The translations under genes were made by a program, and so were the position numbers. From Pseudaquidulcibacter sp964443435 (GTDB lineage Bacteria > Pseudomonadota > Alphaproteobacteria > Caulobacterales > Aquidulcibacteraceae): a stretch of DNA of 59,672 nucleotides. Below, one piece after another: positions 46,829-53,633 of this stretch. Within the stretch, counting starts at the first letter, position 1, and each line of letters begins with the position of its first letter. The stretch covers positions 1 through 59,672 of the forward strand of contig CAYUCW010000008.1 of assembly GCA_964443435.1 (NCBI GenBank), in the 5' to 3' direction. The notes beneath the pieces are model-generated. The model worked only from the letters and a program-made list of their open reading frames with translations. It ran no database searches and was not told the DNA's origin.

Positions 46829-47803
46829 TTATTCAGGATTAAGTTCTTTTAAGCGATTTTTACGAAGCCTGTCAAAATCATCACCGGCATGATGACTTGA
46901 ACGAGTTAGAGGCGAAGATGAAACCATTGTAAAGCCTTTTGCATAAGCAATTGTTTCATATGCTTTAAACTCATCAGGCGTAACAAATCTATCAATAGCC
47001 GCATGTTTTTTAGTAGGCTGTAGATATTGGCCGATTGTTAGAAAATCAATATTTGCAGAAATCATGTCATCCATAACCTGCATGATTTCCTCTTTTGCTT
47101 CGCCTAAGCCAACCATTAAACCAGATTTAGTGAAAATTGTCGGGTCTCTTTGTTTCACTTGTTCAAGAAGCCTTAAAGAGGCAAAATATCGCGCACCAGG
47201 GCGAATAGATAAATATAAACGTGGTACGGTTTCAAGATTATGATTAAACACATCAGGACGTGCATCAATCACAAGCTCTAGCGCACCTTTTTTTCTTAAA
47301 AAGTCAGGTGTTAGAATTTCAATAGTTGTATTGGGTGCGGCTTTTCTAATTTCTGCAATAGTATTTACAAATTGCATTGCCCCGCCATCTTCAAGATCAT
47401 CTCTGTCAACTGAGGTAATTACAACATGGTTTAGACCCATTTGTGCAACGGCTTCGCCAACTCTCTTTGGTTCATCTAAATCAACAGGGCCAGGTTTTCC
47501 AGTTTTCACATTGCAAAACGAACAAGCACGAGTACATGTATCACCAAGTATCATCATTGTCGCATGCTTTTTAGACCAGCATTCGCCAATATTTGGGCAA
47601 GCCGCCTCTTCACAGACTGTGTGAAGCTTGCCTTCTTTTACTAAGGCGAGTGTCTTTTTATATTCTCCAGAACCAGGGGCTTTCACCCTTATCCAATCGG
47701 GCTTACGCTGAATGGGATTATCAGGACGATTGCGCTTTTCAGGATGCCTTTGTTCAGCAGAAGAAAGCTTTTTAGGACCAAGATTGTCAATTAAAGTAAC
47801 CAT
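46829..47803 (-). CDS. lipA: Lipoyl synthase
   Basis: A radical SAM enzyme that inserts two sulfurs into octanoyl groups to make lipoate. The auxiliary cluster cysteines are Cys64, Cys69 and Cys75 (CEEAACPNIGEC); the radical SAM cysteines are Cys90, Cys94 and Cys97 (CTRACSFC). The C-terminal SPLTRSSHHAG holds the conserved serine. Length (324) is normal. It is the first gene of a minus-strand lipA-ratA-(spermidine synthase-like) run. Confidence 0.97.
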   Translation of the reverse strand: MVTLIDNLGPKKLSSAEQRHPEKRNRPDNPIQRKPDWIRVKAPGSGEYKKTLALVKEGKLHTVCEEAACPNIGECWSKKHATMMILGDTCTRACSFCNVKTGKPGPVDLDEPKRVGEAVAQMGLNHVVITSVDRDDLEDGGAMQFVNTIAEIRKAAPNTTIEILTPDFLRKKGALELVIDARPDVFNHNLETVPRLYLSIRPGARYFASLRLLEQVKQRDPTIFTKSGLMVGLGEAKEEIMQVMDDMISANIDFLTIGQYLQPTKKHAAIDRFVTPDEFKAYETIAYAKGFTMVSSSPLTRSSHHAGDDFDRLRKNRLKELNPE

Positions 47804-47945
47804 AAATACCTATTAATCTTATTTATCGAACTTATAAACAATTTCTAGCATTAAAAATATGAATTAATCTACTGTCCATTTATTTTAATTAAATTGCTGT
47901 TTTTCTTGCAATATCAATAAATATGACTATTTTAATATTTGATAC

Positions 47946-47957
47946 ATATTGCAATAT
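47946..47957. promoter_or_regulatory. 12-bp palindrome before the acyl-ACP synthetase gene
   Basis: ATATTGCAATAT is a perfect palindrome ending 17 bases before the start. A second TTGCAATAT lies 40 bases upstream at 47906-47914. This could be an operator for the fatty-acid gene downstream, but in AT-rich DNA chance is a real alternative. Confidence 0.25.
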
Positions 47958-47974
47958 ATTGTTACGAGGAAAGA

Positions 47975-49537
47975 ATGGCAACTAGAGTTTTCGATTTAAA
48001 AAAAACACGAATGGGCATTTTTGAAGCCGTAATAGATGCAAGCAATAAATATGGTTCAAAAAAGATAATAATAGAAGATATTGAAAGAAAGCCCTTAGAT
48101 TATAATAAGCTTATAATTGCTTCATTGGTTCTTGGTGAAAAATTAAAACAAAAAACCACAGAAGGTGAAACTATTGGAATTTTAATCGCTTCAAGCATTG
48201 GCGGTGTTGCTTCGTTACTGGGCCTTTTGGCATTTGGCCGAACTGTTGCAATGCTTAATTTCACTGCTGGACCTAAAAATATAAGATCTGCTTGTGAAGC
48301 CACAAGAATTACCAAAATAATTACCGCAAAAAGATTTATTGAAAAAGCTGGCCTTGAGCATGTAATTGATGAATTAAAGAAAGATATAGAAATAATATAT
48401 CTTGAAGACGTTAAAGCAGAAATTGGACTTTTGGATAAATTAAAAGGCGTTGCAAACAAGCTTTTTGTAAAAAATATTATTTCAAAGCCAGACCCCGATA
48501 GCCCTGCAATAATATTATTTACTTCTGGCACTGAAGGCGCACCAAAAGGCGTTGCATTAAGCCATGCGAATTATATTTCAAATGTTATGCAAATAACTAC
48601 GCATGTAAACATGCTTCCTTCATATAAAATCTTTAATCCATTGCCAATTTTCCATTCGCTTGGTCTTACTGGTGGCGTAATATTGCCTTTATTAGCGGGC
48701 TTAAGAACTTTTTTATTCCCATCACCATTGCAAGGAAAAAATATTGTAAAACTTATTAAAGAAACTGAATCTTCGATTCTGTTTTCTACTGATACTTTTA
48801 TTAATCAATATGGCCGATTATGCTCTACAGATGAGCTTAAAAGTCTTGCGTTTGTCGTTTGTGGAGCGGAACGCGTTAAACCTGAAACCCGCGAATTTAT
48901 GCAAGAAAAGCATGGCGTAATGCTTCTTGAAGGCTATGGCGCGACCGAAGCTGCGCCAGTTGTGGCGGTTAACCAACCAGAAAATAATCATACTGGATCA
49001 GTTGGCCAATTAATGCCGGGAATGCAGTGGAAACTTGAATCCGTTCCTGGGATAAATGGCGGCGGAAGGCTATATATAAAAGGCCCTAATATCATGATGG
49101 GCTACATAAGGGTTGATGCACCCGGTGAAATACAAAAACTGCCTGATGGCTGGCATGATACTGGCGATATTGTTTCAATTGATGAAAATGGCTTTGTTTA
49201 TATAAAAGGCCGTTTAAAACGCTTTGCAAAAATTGGTGGTGAAATGGTTTCATTAACCGCTGTTGAAGGTTATGCCTCTGCACTTTGGCCTGATAATCAC
49301 CATATCGCTGTTACCGTAAATGACCCTAAAAAGGGTGAGCAAATTATACTTTTGACCAATAAGAAAGATATTGAAAAATCTGAAATGCAAAATTGGTATA
49401 AGCTTAATGGTGCACCTGAAATCGCGCTTCCGAAATTAACTTATTATATAGAAGAAATACCAATATTAAGTACTGGTAAATCTGATTATGTCGCCGCGCA
49501 AAAATTAGCAGAAACCATAGACATATCTAAAAAATAA
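47975..49537 (+). CDS. Stand-alone Aas-type acyl-ACP synthetase (AMP-binding)
   Basis: An adenylate-forming ligase of about 521 residues, start at 47975 (MATRVFDLKK) after GAGGA; the frame is open upstream but without a ribosome site. AMP-binding motifs are LFTSGTEGAPKGVALSH, EGYGATEAAP and WHDTGDIV. The stretch LMPGMQWKLESVPGINGGG, then KGPNIMMGYIRV and LKRFAKIGGEMVSL, closely follow the C-terminal half of E. coli Aas. The N-terminal PlsC acyltransferase of Aas is absent. It probably reactivates free fatty acids onto ACP, or onto CoA, for lipid repair. Confidence 0.85.
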   Translation: MATRVFDLKKTRMGIFEAVIDASNKYGSKKIIIEDIERKPLDYNKLIIASLVLGEKLKQKTTEGETIGILIASSIGGVASLLGLLAFGRTVAMLNFTAGPKNIRSACEATRITKIITAKRFIEKAGLEHVIDELKKDIEIIYLEDVKAEIGLLDKLKGVANKLFVKNIISKPDPDSPAIILFTSGTEGAPKGVALSHANYISNVMQITTHVNMLPSYKIFNPLPIFHSLGLTGGVILPLLAGLRTFLFPSPLQGKNIVKLIKETESSILFSTDTFINQYGRLCSTDELKSLAFVVCGAERVKPETREFMQEKHGVMLLEGYGATEAAPVVAVNQPENNHTGSVGQLMPGMQWKLESVPGINGGGRLYIKGPNIMMGYIRVDAPGEIQKLPDGWHDTGDIVSIDENGFVYIKGRLKRFAKIGGEMVSLTAVEGYASALWPDNHHIAVTVNDPKKGEQIILLTNKKDIEKSEMQNWYKLNGAPEIALPKLTYYIEEIPILSTGKSDYVAAQKLAETIDISKK

Positions 49538-50845
49538 CTAGAAATTTATGGTATTAGAAATATTAATTCCAAAGCCTGAAAGGCCTATAAATTTCTGCTG
49601 TTTATTGCTTAATAAATCTATGGATTTAATTCCTAAATCCTTGAGAATTTGTGCACCAATACCAATATCACGCCAAACTTGTTGTCTAGCCGATTCAGAG
49701 ACTGTTTTTTCATTTGGCTTGTTTACTGGAACACCAACTGTTCCGTCACGCAAATAAATTAAAACCCCCTTATTGTTTTTCTTAAAATATTGTAACGCAG
49801 AATTAATAGTAGATGCACCGCCGAACACGTCATTCACAATATCGGCCCTATGAAGCCTTGTAGGAATATTTTGGCCTTTGCTTATATCGCCATGAACAAT
49901 TGCCAAATGATTTACTTTGTCAAATGGAGTAGTATAAGAATAAGCTGTTAAAACGCCAATTTCAGTTGTGATTTCAAAACTTGAAACTCTATCAACTAAT
50001 TTATCCCTTGCTTGGCGATAGGCTACTAATTGAGCGATAGATATTTTTTTAATATTATGAGTTTTGCCAAATTTTTCAACATCTGGCCCACGCATAACTG
50101 TACCGTCGTCATTCACCATCTCACAAATTACGCCAACTTCAGAAAGACCAGCTAAACGGCATAAATCAACTGTGGCCTCTGTGTGACCTGTTCTTACTAG
50201 AACGCCGCCTTCTCTTGCAATAAGCGGGAAAATATGACCAGGGCGTACAAAGCCATCGGCGCCAATATTATTATTTGATAAAGCCCTAACTGTTGTGCAA
50301 CGCTCTGCCGCGCTAATGCCCGTAGTTGTTCCTTCTTTGGCATCAACAGTTATTGTAAAAGCAGTTGCATGTGGCGCATCATTATTGACCACCATGGGGT
50401 CTAAGCGTAGCTCTTGCGCTCTTGCTTTTGATAAAGGGGCGCAAACAATTCCTGAAGTATGACGAATAATAAATGCCATTTGTTCGGGCGTAACTTTAGA
50501 TGCGGCAACAATTAAATCGCCTTCATTTTCTCTATCATCATCATCGGTAACAATAAGCATTTCACCATTTTTAAAAGCTTCAATTGCTTGTTCCATATTC
50601 TCGATAAAATTTTCAGGGACTGCGTTAATTACGAATTCTTCAAGACCAGCTTTTATTAATACTTCACTGATTTCAATTTTGAATAAATCACTAAAACCTT
50701 TGGCATAAGCGGGCTTAAACTCTAGTTCACCAGATAAAAGCCTACTTGCAGTAGATCTATCTTTACCAATTGCCTTGCCAATTTCATCTTGCGTGCAATT
50801 ATTTAATTTGATTTGTTCTTTGAACCATTGAATATCTATTGTCAT
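49538..50845 (-). CDS. ribB: HTH-RibBX fusion: 3,4-dihydroxy-2-butanone-4-phosphate synthase with XRE domain
   Basis: A 435-residue riboflavin-pathway enzyme in three parts. Residues 1-60 are an XRE-like helix-turn-helix (TQDEIGKAIGKDRSTASRLL). About 80-285 is RibB, which makes the four-carbon unit from ribulose 5-phosphate, with DDDDRENEGD (101-110) and TTTGISAAERCTT. About 290-435 is a RibA-like domain that lacks the zinc cysteines of GTP cyclohydrolase II (LHRADIVNDVFGG where the cysteine cluster should be), so it is the inactive RibBX type. The start at 50845 is chosen because the longer frame (50893) begins inside a palindrome and the promoter. Two matching sites at 50863-50900 suggest self-repression. 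Confidence 0.9.
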   Translation of the reverse strand: MTIDIQWFKEQIKLNNCTQDEIGKAIGKDRSTASRLLSGELEFKPAYAKGFSDLFKIEISEVLIKAGLEEFVINAVPENFIENMEQAIEAFKNGEMLIVTDDDDRENEGDLIVAASKVTPEQMAFIIRHTSGIVCAPLSKARAQELRLDPMVVNNDAPHATAFTITVDAKEGTTTGISAAERCTTVRALSNNNIGADGFVRPGHIFPLIAREGGVLVRTGHTEATVDLCRLAGLSEVGVICEMVNDDGTVMRGPDVEKFGKTHNIKKISIAQLVAYRQARDKLVDRVSSFEITTEIGVLTAYSYTTPFDKVNHLAIVHGDISKGQNIPTRLHRADIVNDVFGGASTINSALQYFKKNNKGVLIYLRDGTVGVPVNKPNEKTVSESARQQVWRDIGIGAQILKDLGIKSIDLLSNKQQKFIGLSGFGINISNTINF

Positions 50846-50854
50846 ATCTCTAAT

Positions 50855-50884
50855 ATAATAGCTTTGTGCACTTACGCAAAGCAA
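50855..50884 (-). promoter_or_regulatory. ribB promoter, near-leaderless
   Basis: Read on the minus strand: -35 TTGCTT (50879-50884), an 18-bp spacer, -10 TATTAT (50855-50860). The expected start point, about 50848, is only three or four bases before the ATG at 50845, so the mRNA would have almost no 5' leader and no room for an FMN riboswitch. Confidence 0.5.
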
Positions 50885-50901
50885 TTTGTGCATTTATGCA
50901 C
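50863..50901. promoter_or_regulatory. Tandem operator-like sites at the ribB promoter
   Basis: Two copies of TTTGTGCAYTTAYGCA lie at 50863-50878 and 50885-50900, matching at 14 of 16 positions, with centres exactly 22 bp apart (two helical turns, same face). The upstream copy contains the perfect 14-bp palindrome GTGCAT-TT-ATGCAC (50888-50901). One copy fills the -35/-10 spacer and the other sits just upstream of the -35, classic repressor positions. The HTH of the encoded RibB fusion is the obvious candidate ligand. Confidence 0.55.
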
Positions 50902-50927
50902 GTATACTTGCTATGCGTTTTTAAAAT

Positions 50928-51310
50928 GTCAGGTGATCTATAAGCCGGGTTCTGTCCGTTATAAAACTGTGCGATTATTCATCTTGGCTTAAAATTACTC
51001 TTAAGCTCATGCAACCTACCCGAACATCTGCCTGCAAATCGGCCATAGAATATTTCTACTCTAAACGTGTTCCTATTCGGTCTTGCTCCTGATGGGGCTT
51101 GCAGTGCCCTCTTCCTTACAGTCGAGGCGGTGGTCTCTTACACCACCTTTTCACCCTTACCCTTACGGGCGGTTTATTTTCTGTTGCGCTATCCCTAAAG
51201 CCTTAAAAGACTTCGGCGGGCGTTACCCGCCATCATATTTGCTTGGAGCCCGGACTTTCCTCTGTTTTAGCCTTTCGACATTCAAAACAGCAATCGCCCA
51301 ATCACCTGAC
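50928..51310 (-). ncRNA. rnpB: RNase P RNA, bacterial class A
   Basis: The catalytic RNA that trims tRNA 5' ends. Read on the minus strand, the conserved P4-side segment GAGGAAAGTCCGGGCTCC lies near the 5' end and AGAACCCGGCTTATAGATCA near the 3' end. The two ends pair perfectly as helix P1 (GTCAGGTGAT/ATCACCTGAC), which fixes the boundaries. About 383 bases is normal for class A. It lies between the amidase gene and ribB. Confidence 0.96.
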
Positions 51311-51316
51311 AAAGCT

Positions 51317-51345
51317 TAAATGCGTTGAAAAAATTTAAAAATCAA
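51317..51345 (-). promoter_or_regulatory. Putative rnpB promoter
   Basis: On the minus strand, TTGATT (51340-51345) and CATTTA (51317-51322) are 17 bp apart, six bases before the RNase P RNA 5' end. The -35 overlaps the amidase stop codon. The -10 match is poor, so this rests mainly on position. Confidence 0.3.
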
Positions 51346-52154
51346 GAAGGTTTAACAATTTCCGATAAAGCAATAATCTTTCCATACGTGTCTGTATCAA
51401 TTATGCCATCGATTTTACCCTGCCTATAATGCCGTTGAAATGCCTTTATAAGATTGATGAATACTTCATTATAAATACCATCAAGAGGTGAATAATAGCC
51501 TATATTCAATAGATTTTGCTGAATTTTAGAAATTTCTTGGCTTTCATAGCTTTCAGGGCTTTGAAGAATTGTAAAATCATTATCAGACTTAAGTTTTGGA
51601 ATTTTTAAACTTATCCCTTCATCTTCGAGTATATTCCAAGGAAATTTTTCGCCAGGATCTAATTTTCTTTGTGGCGCATAATCAGAGTGACCAATTACAT
51701 GCTGCTTATCTAGGCCATTTCTTTCTTTAATATCCTTTACAAGCTCTATGACCGATTTTATTTGTGCAACTGGAAATTCTGGCAACCCATAGTCATGCCC
51801 GCCATTTACAATTTCAATACCAATAGAAGCTGAATTCATATCAGTTTCACCACCATAATTACCAGTTCCAGCATGCCAAGCACGTTTATCTTCACCAACT
51901 AATCTATTAATATCACCATTTTCCATAATTAAATAATGACTTGAAACGCGTGACATTTTTGCAGGTGGTGCTTTGCCCTCAGAAAGATAAATTTCTTCCT
52001 TATAACCTTCAAAAATAGGATTATTGTCTGTAAGAATTTTTAATGCAGCCTCACCCGATTTCATACCAGTATAATGAAGAATTATATATCTTATTGGTCT
52101 TTTACGCTCATCAAAATTTAGTGATGGCGAATCTATTATCTTAAGCTTATTCAT
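51342..52154 (-). CDS. AmpD-like N-acetylmuramoyl-L-alanine amidase with peptidoglycan-binding domain
   Basis: A zinc amidase that cleaves the sugar-peptide bond of muropeptides. The start is taken at 52154 (MNKLKIIDSPS), giving 270 residues; the longer frame begins with a TTG and has no ribosome site. The amidase_2 domain (about 18-180) has His27 in ILHYTG, SIGIEIVNGG and HVIGHSDYAP followed by DPGEKFPW. The C-terminus (about 200-262) is a PG_binding_1 repeat (QQNLLNIGYYSPLDGIYNE). No signal peptide is evident, fitting a cytoplasmic recycling amidase. It lies downstream of the djlA-like gene. Confidence 0.88.
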   Translation of the reverse strand: MNKLKIIDSPSLNFDERKRPIRYIILHYTGMKSGEAALKILTDNNPIFEGYKEEIYLSEGKAPPAKMSRVSSHYLIMENGDINRLVGEDKRAWHAGTGNYGGETDMNSASIGIEIVNGGHDYGLPEFPVAQIKSVIELVKDIKERNGLDKQHVIGHSDYAPQRKLDPGEKFPWNILEDEGISLKIPKLKSDNDFTILQSPESYESQEISKIQQNLLNIGYYSPLDGIYNEVFINLIKAFQRHYRQGKIDGIIDTDTYGKIIALSEIVKPS

Positions 52155-52239
52155 TATAAGTTTTCTTGTCGGCTTTGGTGAGTGAGTCTGAAATGGAAAC
52201 ATAATTAAATGTAACGCGAATTTAAGATGTAGCAAGTAT

Positions 52240-52932
52240 TTATTTTTTGCGCCTTAATTCTTTTATTTTTGAATAAGCATTATTGATTTGCGATGTTTTC
52301 TCATGCGCAAGCTTTATGAAATCTAACGATTGACCACTTGCAATGAAACTATCAGGGTGATTTTCTGTTACAAGTTTAAGCCATGCGATTTTGACTTCTG
52401 CATCTGTTGCATCTTCATCAATTCCAAGAATATAATATGGATCTGGGTCTTGGGTCTTTATGAATTGATATGAAACTCTTGCATAATCGGTTTCAGAAAG
52501 CCCAAAATAAGTGGAAACATTTTTAAGGAAAACTTCTTCATCACTATTTATTATGCCATCTGCGGCGGCAACAATAAATAAAACCGATAAGACATCCTTT
52601 AAAAGCGTTTTATTATTCTTGTATCTTTTTCCGATTTGCTTAGCATAGCCTTCATATCCAAGCACACTCGCTTTCGCCAAACCAAATAATTTTGTGAATG
52701 CAAGTTCGTCTTCTTTGGCAATTGGAAAAGCAGACCTAAAAGCCATGGTTTCATCATATGTAGCATTACCATCTGCTTTTGCCATTTTTGCCGCAAGTGC
52801 AACAATTGAATGCGCAAATCTTACATCATAATTAAGATCAGCAGCTTTAACGATGCTTGTAGTATTTGAATTCTTTTTCGTCTGCCAAAAAGCATCATTA
52901 AATTTTAATAATAATTGCTTCCAGACCGACAT
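52240..52932 (-). CDS. DjlA-like J-domain protein with TerB domain
   Basis: A 230-residue co-chaperone. A TerB-like helical domain (about 35-150, VALAAKMAKADGNATYDE) is followed by a C-terminal DnaJ domain (about 164-228, YYILGIDEDATDAEVKIAWLK) whose HPD tripeptide (ENHPDS) is intact, so it should stimulate a DnaK-type ATPase. The N-terminal membrane helix of E. coli DjlA is not evident. It sits beside the AmpD-like amidase, a common alphaproteobacterial neighbour. Confidence 0.9.
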   Translation of the reverse strand: MSVWKQLLLKFNDAFWQTKKNSNTTSIVKAADLNYDVRFAHSIVALAAKMAKADGNATYDETMAFRSAFPIAKEDELAFTKLFGLAKASVLGYEGYAKQIGKRYKNNKTLLKDVLSVLFIVAAADGIINSDEEVFLKNVSTYFGLSETDYARVSYQFIKTQDPDPYYILGIDEDATDAEVKIAWLKLVTENHPDSFIASGQSLDFIKLAHEKTSQINNAYSKIKELRRKK

Positions 52933-52996
52933 AAAAAACCTATTTAATTACAATTTTATGCTAATTTTAGGGTATAAAAATTGCATATATAAAGCT

Positions 52997-53290
52997 ATGG
53001 AAAAAGTATTTGACTTATTATGGCTCAAAAATCAGATGAAAATGGATTTAATGCAAATCCTGATGTATCCTTTTTGCACAGTTTTATTTTTCATATTTAT
53101 TTCTAAGTTAAATATCAATCAAGAAAGTAAGTTAATAGAAAGAAAACAAAATTATATTTATTTCCCTAAATTTGCACTTGGCTTTTTTGGCGGGTTATCA
53201 CTATGCTTTATGGCACTTTATACAATAGATATTTTTACACCCTTAAGCTTAATTGATAATTATAAAACTAAATTCACTAACTCAAGATAA
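52997..53290 (+). CDS. Small hypothetical membrane protein
   Basis: An ORF of about 97 residues (MEKVFDLLWLK...) with two hydrophobic segments (ILMYPFCTVLFFIFISKL and LGFFGGLSLCFMALYTIDIF) separated by a charged stretch. No Shine-Dalgarno precedes the ATG, and a longer frame open to 52853 would overlap the djlA-like gene. No family is recognised. It lies with the next ORF in a 690-base stretch between the djlA-like and metH2 genes. It may be real, but the support is only codon character and hydrophobicity. Confidence 0.4.
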   Translation: MEKVFDLLWLKNQMKMDLMQILMYPFCTVLFFIFISKLNINQESKLIERKQNYIYFPKFALGFFGGLSLCFMALYTIDIFTPLSLIDNYKTKFTNSR

Positions 53291-53342
53291 AACTAATAAT
53301 TTATTTATAATTTTACACTAATAGTCAAAAAAATGGTGAAAA

Positions 53343-53633
53343 ATGAATATAGAATATATTATTAACTTGCTTTCAAGCATAAATCTTCCTTTATCAAGCT
53401 TATTATTATGCCCAATTTCAATTGCAATTTGCTTGCAGATTTTAAGATCTTCAAGTAACCAAGTAAAGCTTCATACTAGCGGCACCTGGAAAGGCTTGGA
53501 AATGAAGGAAAGCAAAAGCAATATTGCGCCCTTAGTTGCAATAATTTCAATTGTTTTTATCAATTATGCCAATGTGCAAAAAGCTACAGATAAGCCTATA
53601 ATTCCAGAAGTGATTGTATCTTTAATAAGCTAG
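53343..53633 (+). CDS. Small hypothetical membrane protein
   Basis: A 96-residue ORF with two hydrophobic segments (LPLSSLLLCPISIAICLQIL and NIAPLVAIISIVFINYA) and a Gly-Thr-Trp-Lys loop between. A weak GGTGA lies just before the ATG. It follows the previous small ORF by 52 bases, and its last 12 bases overlap the end of convergent metH2. No family is recognised. The similar two-helix layout of the two ORFs suggests a pair, but this is inference. Confidence 0.4.
   Translation: MNIEYIINLLSSINLPLSSLLLCPISIAICLQILRSSSNQVKLHTSGTWKGLEMKESKSNIAPLVAIISIVFINYANVQKATDKPIIPEVIVSLIS

Noticed and set aside
50846..50893. Longer start for ribB at 50893
   Set aside because: That ATG lies inside the 14-bp palindrome and the 16 added residues span the -35, spacer and -10; no ribosome site precedes it and the added residues match nothing in the family.
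50846..50927. FMN riboswitch before ribB
   Set aside because: Only about 80 bases separate ribB from RNase P RNA and none of the conserved RFN elements is present.
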